Origin: Cephalotus follicularis
Taxonomy: Eukaryota; Streptophyta; Magnoliopsida; Oxalidales; Cephalotaceae
DNA length: 64,000 nucleotides
Assembly: GCA_001972305.1 (NCBI GenBank)
Contig: BDDD01000709.1
Location: forward strand, 1-64,000
Direction: 5' to 3'
Part shown: piece after piece, positions 12,556-24,036 of the stretch
Numbering within the stretch: the stretch's first letter is position 1
Layout of the letters: each line of letters opens with the position of its first letter
Notes under the pieces: generated by a model
Seen by the model: the letters and a program-made list of their open reading frames with translations, nothing else
What the model was told of the DNA's origin: nothing
Databases searched by the model: none
Program-made: the position numbers and the translations under genes

Positions 12556-13534
12556 GCAGAAACCCCATGCAGCATGTATGCATGTACAATGTGCAATATC
12601 GGTGACAATTTATACAATAACAATGTGCGGTGTACAATATCAATGCATGACATGGAAAATGTACATGTACAATTGGCGATCAGACTATCCGTATGACAAT
12701 GGCCCAACATAGCATACGGATAGGATCTATAACAATCAATCAATGGCAGACACTCAGTGGTGGTGTATGAAACACCCAATCAATCAATCAATATCCTATA
12801 GAGCATGCGACCGGGTCAATACAATGTCAATCGGTCAGCGATGATCAATCCCACAGAAGGTAGTCCTTCAAAAAGGGTGGGAGATCTATCTACAGTTTCC
12901 AGATTGATCAGGTCTGGAACTCATAGATCTTCCAGCCTATGGCTGGGTCAATACGATAAGCTCAACCATAAAGGGAGCGATCGGTAAGCTCGACTATCAG
13001 GGAGCAATAATCGGTAAGCTCGACCATAAAGGGAGCAACAATCAATATCGCTCGTCAGCGGGTCAATACAATGCAATAAATGAAACGATCGGCGGAATAG
13101 GCGGACAGAGTCAACGCCCTAACCTGCCGACACGAATCATAAGGTCGCTCTATAGGATCCATACAATACAATCAATCAAGTCAATACAATATTGGGTAAA
13201 GTCAATAAGTGGTGGTGTCTAATGGAGAAATGGGAACGTGCGTCCATCGTACCGACTTAGGCTCGCAACAACACTCACGACTCAAGCAATCGATCGATGT
13301 GGCAATACAACGTCGAAGCAAAGCAATAAGTGGTGGTGCCTAATGGAGGGATGGGAACGTGCATCCATTTTACCGACTTAGACTCGCAGCAACACTCATG
13401 ACCCAAGCAATCAATCGGTCAGTGCAATCATTAAAACTGTTTTCAAACACTTGAACACCTCAAGTGAGGTTCCGGTCAAGTGTGAAAACAAGTAGAAAAC
13501 TAGCTTTAAAACAGTCAAAACTCCTTTCAGTACA

Positions 13535-13860
13535 TTAGGCGTCGATGTCTTTAATGAAAGACGTCGACTCCTCTTTAAAATGGAGGAAAGACGTCGATGT
13601 CTTTCCTTGTTCATGTAGAGGATTGGCCAAAGACGTCAACGTCCTTTGAGAAAGGCGTCGACGTTTTTCAATAAGAATAACCTGGGAGTGCGCATCGATG
13701 TTCGGCATCGACATCTTTCCTGGGGAGAGACATCTCGAGGCAAAGACGTCGACGTCTTTGGAAAGACGTCGATGTCTTTGCTGCAGAATCAAGGATGTTG
13801 CACTCGTATGAGAAAGACATCGACGCCTTTGGGCTAAGGGTCGACGTCTTTCCTGGCAGG
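13535..13860. repeat. GACGTCGACGTC palindrome array
   Basis: About twelve copies or half-copies of AAAGACGTCGACGTCTTT-like words, including a perfect 18-base palindrome at 13742-13759. They lie in the solo LTR inside Athila. Confidence 0.8.
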
Positions 13861-14561
13861 GTCAATTTTTCTGGTAGAAAATGGGCCAATCTCAAGCCAA
13901 AAATCCAATTAAAAGACATTATTTGAAAACCAAAGTTTACAATCAATCATTTGAGGTTAGTAAGACTAGTTACAACCTTCCAAATACAATTTCAATCATT
14001 CAATTTAGCAATTAGGTCAAGGGTTTGCTATAAACCCCCAAAACCCCAATCCAATCACTCAATCATTCAATTCAATCATGCAGTTCAATCAATCAATCAA
14101 TAAAACAATAGGAAATTCAGAAAAGAAGTCCTACCTATCACTGAAGCTTCAAAAGTTGAGCTTCCACTCAATCGATCGGTAGAAATCGCCCAAAAACCGC
14201 TACTTTCATGTTCAATTGGTAAGCTACAACTTGTAATCACTGCTCTTGTTGATGGAGATGCAATTCTAGCTGCAAGAGAGGAAGGTGGAGGCTGCCAGCA
14301 AGAGGGAGAGAGAGAGAAGATAGAGAGAGGAGAGGAAATGAGAATAATGAGAGAAAAGAGAGAAAATTGACTTAAATAGTCAATTCGATCAACTCTCCGA
14401 AACTCGGCCCAAAAACCCGACTATACATGCATACAACCAATACAATATCAATAGGTATAAGAATACCTCAATACAATACGGTTCAGTACGGTACAATACG
14501 GTACAATACGATACGATGTATGCATGAACAGTACCAAAGGGAATTCGGTCGTCACAATCGT

Positions 14562-15467
14562 TCTTGGACATGTAGTGTCAAAAGAGGGAATCCAAGTCAA
14601 TAAAGCTAAATAGAAGTCATCAAACAATTACCTCCACCAAGAAATGTGAAAGACATCCGAGCGTTCCTCGAACATGCTGGTTTTTATCGACGGTTCATCA
14701 AGGATTTCAGCAACGTGGCTCGACCCTTGATATCGCTCCTAATGAAAGATCAAGATTTTATATATTCTGATGAGTGCCTTGATGCGTTTAACTGCTTAAA
14801 GAAGGATCTCACCTCTTCTCCTATCATTCAGGCACCGATTTGGATTGAGCCTTTTGAGATCATGTGTGACGCTTCCGACAGTGCCATTGAAGTTGTTCTT
14901 GGGCAGCGGATGAATAAACTACCCCACGTCATTTACTATGCAAGTAGGACCCTTTCCGATGCGCAATTAAATTACACGACCACTGAGAAGGAGTTTTTAG
15001 CTGTGGTCTTTGCGCTTCAAAAATTTCGGTCATTTCTTCTAGGATCACACGTCATTGTTTATACTGATCATGCTACGATTCGGTATCTAGTGGGCAAAAA
15101 GGATGCGAAAGCACATCTCATCCGATGGGTTTTGCTACTTCAAGAATTTGACGTGGAAATTAGAGATAAGAAAGTGACAGAGAATTTGGTTGCCGATCAT
15201 TTATCCCGACTCCCCAATGCACCCAAGGTCAATGGTCCGATTAATGAGAATTTTCCTGATGAACAGCTTATGCGTGTCGAGAGCGAACCATGGTATGCGA
15301 ACATAGTAAATTATCTAGTTACGGGGATCGTACTATCAAAGTGGTCCGCTCAAGATAAGCGTCGATTTCTTTCTCAAGTCAAACACTTTTTCTGGGATGA
15401 TTCTTATCTTTTCAAAGCATGTCCCGATCAAATTATGCGAAGATGTGTTCCGAATCATGAATGTTGA
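14562..15467 (+). pseudogene. Athila RT end and RNase H
   Basis: The open stretch from 14646 starts in the RT thumb/connection ([18 protein letters not shown], a hallmark of gypsy pol), then [13 protein letters not shown] of the RNase H first catalytic strand, [31 protein letters not shown], and [10 protein letters not shown], ending in [10 protein letters not shown]. This is the canonical order at the end of RT and through RNase H. It lies directly after the solo LTR insertion. Confidence 0.85.
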
Positions 15468-15539
15468 TCTATACTCTCTTTTTGTCATGATTAGGCGTGT
15501 GGTGGCTATTTTGACCCAACTAAGACAATGGCCAAGGTT

Positions 15540-15902
15540 TTAAAATGTGGTTTTTATTGACTGACTCTTTTCAAAGTTGCTTTTCAGTACTGTCGAGCTT
15601 GTGCGTCTTGTCAATCATTAGGCCATGTAACTAAGAGAAATATGATGCATTTAACTCTGATTTTTACTTTAGAGATTTTTGATGTTTGGGGCATCGATTT
15701 CATAGGACCTTTTCCCAATTCGTTTGGGCATTTATACATCTTATTGGTTGTTGACTACCTTTCGAAGTGGATTGAAGCGATTCCTTATCGAACCAATAAC
15801 AACTCTGTGGTGGTCAAGTTTCTCAAGGAACATATCTTTTCTCGGTTTGGCACCCCACGTGCCATTATCAGTGATAGGGGTACCCATTTTTGTAATCATT
15901 CC
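15540..15902 (+). pseudogene. Athila integrase, N-terminal part
   Basis: A zinc-binding remnant (CRACASCQ-like, about 15590-15620) is followed by the catalytic core start FDVWGIDFIGPFPNSFG, YILLVVDYLSKWIEA and ISDRGTHF. These carry the first two acidic residues of the D,D,E triad. A solo LTR (15903-18474) interrupts the core. Confidence 0.82.
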
Positions 15903-16063
15903 TGTAACGCCCGTGATTTTCACGTATTGTAATTCCACAAAGTAAATGCACTTCATTTGTGGAAATTAATAAAATGACGGTTTTTCCGAGTTTGATGATG
16001 TTGATGTCGATATTAAGTCAATTATGTACTTAGAAGCGTAATTACTTGGTAAGTTTACTGGAG

Positions 16064-16225
16064 GCAGTTGACTGGCACAGAAGACCAGCTGACTGGATGG
16101 CTGCGTGTGGAAGCAGTCGACAAATGGGATGAACCAGCCGACTGGCCAATTGTCATGACACTTGGCAACAGACTGCCAGGCGAACAGCCGACTGTCAGGG
16201 AAAGGCAGCCGACTGGATCGTGCTC
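16064..16225. repeat. CAGTCGACTG-type palindrome block 1
   Basis: Words CAGCCGACTG, CAGCTGACTG and GCAGTCGAC recur every 20-35 bases. Confidence 0.75.
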
Positions 16226-17039
16226 TGTTTCATTTGCATGTGATGAGATCACATGCAGCCACTGATAAAGCATCTTGCAGGCACCATCTGATGATAAATA
16301 AAATGTGTTGAGCATGCACCACCACGCCAGAACCTGCAAGGACAGAAAGGAAGAGAAATAATGACAAGTGTGTGTGCATGCAAGTGTTAATGGGAGAGAA
16401 TGGCTCTTAGTGCACTGCAAAGGAGTTGAGGGAGAGAAGTCTGCATAAAACGTCTCCCCTCACTGCTCTCGTGCAGATACTGATAGACCAAAGAACCAGA
16501 GATATTGAGAGTGAGATTGTGAGAAATTGAGAGAGGAAATAGTGAGAATTGTGAGGATTCCTCATTGTCAAGCTTGGAGCTCGGTTGGAACCTACTGGAC
16601 TGTTCTTGGAGCTACTAGGAGGCTCAAGGATACTGGAAAGGAGACACAAAGAGGTGGACTTCCGATTTCTAACTTGAAATCAAAGGTAGGGGAAATATTA
16701 GAGGATTCTATGCATGCATTTTGAGTTTAAGAGCAATGATGTTATAAATAAATGGAATGGTTGTTTGGCTGTGGATTTCTGTGTTAATGTTGTGGTTAAT
16801 GTTGATAAATAACCTGACATGTACACTGAATTTTGAATGGAGAATTGGATTGGTTTTCATGCAATGCCATGTTTGGGTTTCTTTTGAATTATGATGAAAA
16901 CAGAGAACAATGCATGAATTGAGTTATGTTTTAGACCAGGATATGATTACTGGTGATATTCTGAGGTTTGAATAAGTGTGAACATGTTTCAATTGCTTGT
17001 TGAATGGATTTAGAAATGAGTTGCTGGTACTGTCCAGCC

Positions 17040-17270
17040 CAGAACAGCCGACTGTTTAAGTGAAACAGTCGACTATTCAATCATCCAGTCGACTGTCAAG
17101 TAATAACAGTCGACTGTGCATGCGTTTTTACCCAGAACAGTCGACTGTCGAAGGAAGGCAGTCGACTGCCGAATGCTCGTGATGAACCAGCCGACTGTTG
17201 GGGAAGAACGGTCGACTAACACAAGGATCCAGCCGGCTGTTATGAGGAAATGGTCGACTGTTACAGCAGA
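17040..17270. repeat. CAGTCGACTG-type palindrome block 2
   Basis: About nine copies, including two perfect ACAGTCGACTGT palindromes at 17106-17117 and 17137-17148. Confidence 0.8.
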
Positions 17271-18053
17271 GATTGGGCTTTTAGAGAAGGAAATAGGCCT
17301 AGGTTAATTACCAATAATCCTAGGTGCATTCTGAGCATATGTTTGCATTATTACTGTGAATTGCATTATGGTCGATTTCTAAAAAGTGTTAACCATTTTG
17401 AAAAGCTTGTATGATTATCAAAATCATTATTGTATGAAAATGTATATTCGCCAACATATGACTTTATATATTTTCAAAATAACGTGGGGAAGTATTTCCA
17501 AAGACGGAGAAATGTTTTAAAGAATTGGTTACACAAAACCAAATGTATTGTTTTAAGTTTTATAACTTATCATAACTTGTGAACGGAGTAATATATTTTA
17601 AACAAATATATTTGATCAAGTAATTATATTTTATTGCTTGACTTGTGCAATGCTTGTACCTGTTGATTATTAGTCGATGTGCTAATAACTTGTTGATTAC
17701 TTAGCCACTGCGCTAGTAACTTGCTGTTGGTTTAGCCGCCATGCTAAGCAACATACGGAGGACTTGCTCCAAAACCGTTCGCAAACGGGGATGGGGTAAG
17801 AGTGCATGACGTTGGGGCCAGGAGGTGGCGACGGTTATGACGACTTGTTTGTCTGGTTCCTTTTGGGACATACTTATTGCTTGTGTTGATATAACTTATG
17901 AGGTTATACTTGTACGGTGATCATGCACGTATTTTTATATGTATATACGGAGCTATGATTATTGAGAAAAGTACATGTCATACTGCATCACTATGCATTC
18001 ATTCATGATACGCATTACCTCTGACCTGAAACTGTATACATAAACTTTTCTAC

Positions 18054-18078
18054 TTAGCCGAGTGAGGACAAAGGCTAA
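18054..18078 (+). other. R-region hairpin, arms TTAGCC/GGCTAA
   Basis: Arms 18054-18059 and 18073-18078 with a 13-base loop, followed by ACCCCCT; an identical copy lies at 55377-55401. Confidence 0.65.
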
Positions 18079-18474
18079 CCCCCTACTGTAACAGATTGAT
18101 GGAGTAGGTTTTGATATGGAGCTTGCAAGGAGGCTTAAGGAGAAGACTATGATGTTTCTCTTTTTTTGTATTGAGTTAATGAACAATGACTATGTAACCG
18201 GGTTATTGTAACATGGGTTTATTTTGTTATCTCGTACTGTTTTACCACGCTCCGTTTATGGGCGATCGACAATGATGTTGGGTTTTTGTTATAAACTTGT
18301 TGGGCATCACGTAGTATGGGATGCATGATGCATGTTTAAATTCTGCTCATTTATGTTATTGCTTCCGCTATTGAAGGTTTTTGTTTATTCGTATTATCGC
18401 ATGAGCTGAATTATATTATGTTGATTGCCTTACCGCTTTATATGTTGACCTCTTGGGAAAAACGGGGTGTGACA

Positions 18475-19165
18475 GTTCCTTTGAAGCCCTTATGAAAAGG
18501 TGTGGGATCACTCACAAGCTCGCTACACTATACCATCCTCAAACTACCGGGCAAGTTGAGATTTCCAATCGCCAAATCAAACAAATTCTCAAAAACATAG
18601 TCAACCCAAGCAGAAAAGATTGGTCCACTCGACTTGTGGATGCTCTTTGGGCTTATCAGACTGCCTTCAAGACTGACCTTGGTCAATCTCCTTAAAGGCT
18701 TTGTACAGTAAAGCTTGTCATCTTCCGGTGGAATTAGAACATAGAGCCTTTTGGGCCATCAACCAATTTAATTTTGATCGTTCTACTGCAGGTAGTCATC
18801 GTGCTCTCCAACTCTCTAAGTTGGAAGAAATCCGAAATGATGCTTATGACAACGCTAAGATATCAAAAGAAAAGACCAAGGTCTTTCATGATACGCGTAT
18901 TTTAAGAAAACATTTCGAAGTAGGAGACAAAGTGCTTTTATATAATTCACGATTACATATGTTTCCTGGAAAATTGAGATCCCGTTGGGATAGTCCATAT
19001 ATTGTTAATAATGTTTACTCACATGGTGTTTTTGAGATTTGTAAGCCAGGTACTGAAGATGCGTTTAAGGTAAATGGGCAGCGGTTGAAGAAATTTCTCA
19101 AGTTTACGGCTGCACTGATGGAAGAAGCCATGGACTTGTATGAGCCTCTTTATGAGCCTACTTAA
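18475..19165 (+). pseudogene. Athila integrase, C-terminal part
   Basis: After the insertion the core continues with [34 protein letters not shown], which contains the glutamate region of the D,D,E triad, and [20 protein letters not shown] second block (18701-19165) holds YSKACHLPVELEHRAFWAI, a helical segment and VGDKVLLYNSRLHMFPGKLRSRWDSPY, the DNA-binding C-terminal fold of Athila integrase, ending KVNGQRLKKFL. It is a broken fossil. Confidence 0.85.
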
Positions 19166-19901
19166 TTATATTCGGTAAACGCTACCCCTTTTGTTCTTAA
19201 ATTTATTGCATTGTTTCCCATATATTTTTTAGCATTCATTGTCCTTTTTAGATGATTTGTGTTGCATTGAGGACAATGCAACATTTAAGTATTGGGGGGG
19301 GGGGGTGTTAGACCAAAGTTTATTTTAATTTTGAAAATAGGAATAAGTGTTGAAATGCTTAGAAATAATAGAAAACCCCATAGGAGAAATAATAAAAAAA
19401 ATTGTTTTCAAGGAAAAGAAAAGGAATACATCACAAGGTAGGAGTTTGTGCAAACATAAATAAATAAAAAAATGAATAAAAAGAATCAATCTTGTGTGTA
19501 TTCAAAAGTTTCATAAATCTTCATAAGGAGGAGGACAAGGAATTGATGTTTTTGCAAATATATATATAAAGAGAGACGAAGAAAGAAAAATAAGAAAATT
19601 AGTGTTTATTTTACCTCTTTGAATTCAGTCTTGGTCTGTAGCCTATTTGATTCGAGTAATTAAGCTTTAGGGGAGTTCTACACCCAGTTCCTTAAAGCCA
19701 ACTGGTTTGAGAGTAACTGGTCGAAAGCTCGCTACATGGGTCTTATAGAAAGCTTAAGAGACTAAGACACTACACGAATTTAAGATGGTTAAATCTGAAG
19801 CTACTAAGTAATTTGGGTGTCTGGTGTTTGCTCCATCCATGTCATTCAAACCAACGGTAGTGGAGGAATGAGTTCAATAGAAGAAAAAGAAAAGAAGAGA
19901 A

Positions 19902-19941
<40 letters not shown>

Positions 19942-20397
19942 GCTAAAGTTTTTTGTCCGACTCCGAAGTAGGATTTTATGTTGCTAAGAAGGCATATTTT
20001 GATTGGTTAACTAGTGTGGAAAAACAGAAAATTTTGTTAAGCTCCTTAATTGCGATGTGTTTTGATTCTAGAACTTGGAACGAGATAATAAAATTGAAGT
20101 ATGGGGGTTGCCTATGAATTTCTAAGTAGAGATACATTTTGCCTATTGTCAAAATTTTGATGAACTGAATTTTCTGTGTTTATTCGCTAGAAAATACTCA
20201 CGAGACATAACTCGTCTACTAGGGCCACCTAGGGGTGTAATGACTTGTTGCATATGCTAAATGCAATCGTGATTCCTACGAAAGTGAGTTAGGTTTTTGT
20301 CTTTGGTCTTTGTTTTCTGTTTTTGCTTTTGTGTTTGTTTTCTTGTTTAGCTTTCCATTTTGTTTGCTTGAGGACAAGCAAAGTCTAAGTATGGGGG
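19166..20397 (+). other. Athila 3' internal region, no env-like gene seen
   Basis: In Athila elements an env-like frame often lies here; none is visible. The region opens and closes with the same box: GAGGACAATGCAA...AAGTATTGGGGG (19270-19307) and GAGGACAAGCAAAG...AAGTATGGGGG (20370-20397). The second is the polypurine tract at the 3' LTR; the first looks like an internal copy. A TA/TG run lies at about 19900-19941. Confidence 0.6.
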
Positions 20398-20604
20398 TAT
20401 TTGTTTAGCATAAAAATGTGTTATTTTTAATGACTTATTTGTGATATCTTTATGCTTGGAATATACTACTTTGGTTTTGTTTATTTGATTTTCAGGTAAA
20501 ACGCCAAAAGGATCAAAGTGCATAAATACTACCTAAAGTGATGCGAATTGAAGATAAAGAGATCAAAAGCATGAAGAGTTGGAAAATTTCTGCAGAAAAC
20601 AGAG

Positions 20605-20875
20605 CAAAGCGTCGACGCCCACAGGATAAGCGTCGATGCTTATATATCAACCGTTGACGCCAAACTCTTCACGTCGACGCTTAGAGCCCTAGAACAACTC
20701 TTATAAACTTCTGTGTTAGACCGTCGATGCCTTGACTTTAAGCGTCGACCCTTATATGTGAGGCGCTGATGGTTAATGTATCACGTCAACGCTTAATACA
20801 TTTAAACGCGGAACATGTCAACGCCAAAGCACAAACCGTCGATGCTCAGAACGTAAGCGTCGACGCTTACGACAG
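20605..20875. repeat. GCGTCGACGC palindrome array in Athila LTR
   Basis: About ten copies or half-copies. It includes the longest perfect palindrome noticed in the window, CGTAAGCGTCGACGCTTACG at 20852-20871. The array ends about 100 bases before the TATA box. Confidence 0.85.
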
Positions 20876-20975
20876 CTGACAGCAAAATTGGAAAGTTTTT
20901 TAGCTTGTAACTATTTCTTTAAACAATTTTAACTAGGTTAAACTTTTTCCTTTTCTTGTTGCACGGGATTTTGTG

Positions 20976-20983
20976 TATAAATA
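20976..20983 (+). promoter_or_regulatory. TATA box of Athila LTR
   Basis: TATAAATA in the context TTGTGTATAAATAAGAGAAG, at a typical LTR promoter position. Confidence 0.7.
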
Positions 20984-21718
20984 AGAGAAGCTAGTTAAAA
21001 AAAAGAGAGAGAGGTGGCCGGCTCCTTTCTTCTTCTTCAATATTTGTAGTTTTATTACAATGTTTTGTAGCTAAATTCTTAAGGTTTTTAGGGTTAGAAC
21101 AAAACCTAGATTGTAATGATTGAACTCCATAAATAAAACCCTTGAAGTTTTGATTTATTCTTGAATTTTCTGCTTTCATAAACACTTTGTCTGTCTGATC
21201 AAAATCCACAACATCTTGTCGGTGAATAAGAGCATTGTTGAATGAATAGTTTTTAATGCAATCAATGGAGTCTACTCATACGGTTTGTCACGGCGAACAC
21301 ACTCCGTATAGACATAGCATGTCTACTCATATGATTTGTCGCCGCTGCCACACTCCGTATAGACCTAGCATGACTACTCATATGATTTGTCATCACAGTC
21401 GCACTCCGTATCGACCTAGCTGCTATTGGTTACCAAGGTCTGATCAATCAAGTAAGTGAGTTGTTCAATATAATCTATGGTAGTTTCTACACCTTAAAAC
21501 CGATTTTCTCTTGCATATCTTATTCAGTTTATTTTCTGCTTTGATAGTTCATAAATTTGCATGTGTTATTTCTGTTAGTTTAATATTCATTCAAGATCGT
21601 ATACTTCGCCTAGGTTGGATAGATTAAAATTAATTTAGCTTGTTTTCTAGCGTTCGACCCGTTACTGCACAACTGTGCACTTGCGGTATGAATTTAAAAC
21701 ATTCAAAATTCATGAACA

Positions 21719-23287
21719 TGTATGATTGAATCTATACAAATATAAGCGAGTGCGCAATATGGGATTCTCACACCTGAGCGAAGGTGATCGGCCGTATTAT
21801 GGTTTGATTGTACTTTGGACTTATGAAATCCTTGGCCAAGGTTGAGGTGGACTGGAAATTGGTTTTCTGGAGAGTCTACCAGAGGTCATAGTAATGATCA
21901 GATATTTTAGCCATTGAGGTATTATCTAGGGTTGACACGTATCCTTACCCTAGACCTCAATCGGGTCAAGTATGATAAGGGATTATAGTACACGCGAATT
22001 GACGACTTAGAAAGTCTCGCATTACGGCGGTGTGTAATAAATTATGAGAAAATTAATTAGATTAAATTTTCATCTGAATAATATTGGATATTAGTTCGGA
22101 AGCATTTTAAATAAGTCTGGGACTATTTAAAATGGCTTAACCGAACCCTAGGGGTATTTCAGTAATTTATGAACACCACCGATTCTGACCAAGATTTTAA
22201 ATGGTCCCTGTCTAATAATGATTTCTTCATAAATATGTTAAACATATTTAACTCTTGGTGAAAATTATAAAATCAAATATTGGTTCGGTGGATTATGCAA
22301 TTTGTGGTGACACATTTGTTTGATCTTATTTAATCAATACTCGAAGGGATATGTGGTATCACTAAAACTAGTATGACTCATTTAAGTAAGAGTTGGACTA
22401 AAATTTTGACTAGCCCAGCGCTTAGCCCTATCTATGCGTCGATACCTTTTAGAAAGGTGTCAACGTTTAACTTGTATAAGCGTCGGCGCTTTTGGGAAAG
22501 CTTCGACGCTTTGTACATGAACGTGGGTACCCTACATGGGTACACGATGTGCGCGTTTTCTCTCTCCCACTCCCAGCAATTTTCTTTCATCAAAACATAA
22601 TGGGGAGCACTTTTGGGATCATGGGATCGTGTTTCCTTAGAGGGAGCACCATGATCTAAAAGTGCAAGAGTGGGTGCAATTGTGTGCACTTGAAGCGGGG
22701 CTAGGCATGCAACAAATTGAGAAAGGTTGGTTGGCATAAGATGAAGTCAGAAATTGCTGGGCAAAGTGTCGACTGGCTAGCAAAAACCACAGTTGTTCCG
22801 TTTTAGATTTGTTCACCAAGTTTGAAGCTAGCCGAGGGTGGATTGTTATTGACAATGTTTGCCAATCACAATATTCTCTTTGTGAGCATTGTGTGTGTGT
22901 GAGAGAGAGTATACAGAGACACTGTTTCGAACACCAGTTGTTGGCGTTTTTGGAACTTTGTGACTTGGAGGAACTCAAAGCTTGGAGAACCAACGCGAGT
23001 CTTCTCAAGCTTGAAGTGGCAAAGACGAATGAGCCATCAGTGTACGGTAAATGTCTCTTTGTCCTTCTCTGTGTCTCTTGTGTTCATCATACAAGCATGT
23101 TGTGTGATGTTCCTTCGATAATGAAACTGTTGTGGTGTTCCTTAGCCTGTGTATTCCCTGAATTGGACCTTGTTTTAGTGGTGTTAATGGTCTCTTCTGT
23201 TGCCATCTTAAACCAGAAATTTTTTGTTTGACCTTTTAACACCCGTGGTCCGGATTCACTATAAGAGGATGGACTACCATTCCCAAT
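21719..23287 (+). mobile_element. Copia A 5' LTR, second part
   Basis: This continues the LTR begun at 7553 and aligns with 35810-37364. It ends CATTCCCAA just before the primer site. It holds a short GCGTCGAC-type array (22430-22520). Differences from the 3' LTR are about 9% over a 300-base stretch counted by eye. Confidence 0.85.
22430..22520. repeat. GCGTCGAC array in copia A 5' LTR
   Basis: Four or five copies such as AAGCGTCGGCGCTTTTGG; the matching array in the 3' LTR is at 36525-36600. Confidence 0.7.
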
Positions 23288-24036
23288 AGTGGTATTAGAG
23301 CCTACCACATCAATCATTATTGAATTTTTGATTCCTAGCATAATGACTGATTAAGGATTTAATTAGTTGCTGTGTTTGTTTGGTTAAAATCATCCTCTAA
23401 GTGCTATAGTATGATTTGGTTGAAAAGTAAGTAAATTGCATAGTGCATTTGATTTGGACATGTTTTTGGAACCTGCATAGTGCAGTTTAAGGTATCTTAG
23501 AGTTTTCAACGTGCAAATAATAGGATTGCCTAAGTCCAAGACCTGATAAAATTATAGATGAATGCATGGTGCCAATATGCAAAGGGTTTAAGCGTCAACG
23601 CTTTTGGTAAAGTGTCAACACTCACCTGAATAACTCAGGTTTTAGCACTAAAGGCTGTGTTAAACCTTGACGATTTGTGGAAAACCGTCGACGCTTAGGC
23701 ACTACACATCAATGCTATTAGTTAAAAAGTTGACGCTACTGGTTAAAGCGTTGACGTATTTTGTAAGCGTCGACACTTACCTACGTGCTGAAAGAAATAT
23801 TAAGCGTTGACGGTTTGTGGCAAACTATCGACGCTTAGGTGTTAAGCGTTGACGCTTTTCAAAAGCGTCGGTGCCTAAAACAAGAAATTATACTTTTGCT
23901 AAAATTTGGAATTTTTGCATTAAGACACTTAAAGGATAATAATCATTGCTTGATTTAGTGGGAGTATGACCTATAAACAACCTCTGATATTAAATTTTGT
24001 AATTGGTTATTATGAGAGGCATTTGTGTATGGTTTT
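23288..24036 (+). other. Copia A primer site and first part of leader
   Basis: TGGTATTAGAGCC (23290-23302) resembles the copia initiator-tRNA-Met primer site TGGTATCAGAGCC. The following 730 bases are non-coding leader. They contain a dense GCGTCGACGC-type array (23590-23880). The gag-only element is inserted after GTTTT at 24036; the leader resumes at 27615. Confidence 0.75.
23590..23880. repeat. GCGTCGACGC palindrome array in copia A leader
   Basis: About a dozen copies or half-copies, for example AAACCGTCGACGCTTAGG and GTAAGCGTCGACACTTAC, in both orientations and with spacings of roughly 20-40 bases. Confidence 0.8.

Larger units (their letters stand above)
12179..14556 (-). mobile_element. 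Solo chromovirus-type LTR in Athila RT
   Basis: It spans TGTAACACCCCGCGCC to GGTCGTCACA with the duplication ATCGT on both sides (12174-12178 and 14557-14561). Orientation is minus, because the module CTTAGCC...GGCTAACCCC (12539-12555) reads in that direction, as in the plus-strand LTRs at 18054 and 55377. It is 2378 bp and has no coding part. It holds GACGTCGACGTC repeats (13535-13860) and a short repeat with GGTAAGCTCGAC...AGGGAGCAA (about 12955-13040). Confidence 0.88.
15903..18474 (+). mobile_element. Solo chromovirus-type LTR in Athila integrase
   Basis: It spans TGTAACGCCCGTG to ACGGGGTGTGACA, 2572 bp, with target duplications ATTCC and GTTCC (15898-15902, 18475-18479; one difference). 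It has no coding part. Features are two blocks of CAGTCGACTG palindromes (16064-16225 and 17040-17270), three imperfect hairpins (17667-17752) and the TTAGCC/GGCTAA hairpin (18054-18078). It is a relative of the LTRs at 12179 and 52698. Confidence 0.88.
8072..21718 (+). mobile_element. Athila-lineage Ty3/gypsy element
   Basis: The element sits inside the 5' LTR of copia A. It has a partial 5' LTR, a tRNA primer site (TGGCGCCGTTTCTGGGG, 8499-8515), an Athila-type gag, protease, reverse transcriptase, RNase H and integrase in gypsy order, and a 3' LTR of 1.3 kb ending GAACA. Two solo chromovirus LTRs are inserted in its pol. Without them it is about 8.7 kb. It is broken at many places. The shared 420 bp of its LTRs differ by about 5-6% by eye, so it is younger than its host, copia A. 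No clear env-like frame was seen. Confidence 0.88.
20398..21718 (+). repeat. Athila 3' LTR
   Basis: It starts just after the polypurine tract AAGTATGGGGG and ends TCATGAACA. It contains a GCGTCGACGC array (20605-20875), a TATA box (TATAAATA, 20976-20983) and the same 50-base tandem repeat and tail as the partial 5' LTR. Copia A LTR sequence resumes at 21719. Confidence 0.85.

Noticed and set aside
21256-21459. Repetitive frame rich in His, Thr, Tyr and Arg
   Set aside because: It is a translation of the 50-base tandem repeat of the Athila LTR, not a gene.
22809-23231. Open frame of 140 residues near the end of copia A 5' LTR, with a counterpart at 36969-37340
   Set aside because: It lies in R/U5 of the LTR, is not kept in the solo LTR at 5320 and has no recognisable domain; chance openness.
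23590-23880. Regularly spaced palindromes recalling a CRISPR array
   Set aside because: Units vary, spacings are irregular, no cas genes exist and the context is a plant retrotransposon leader.
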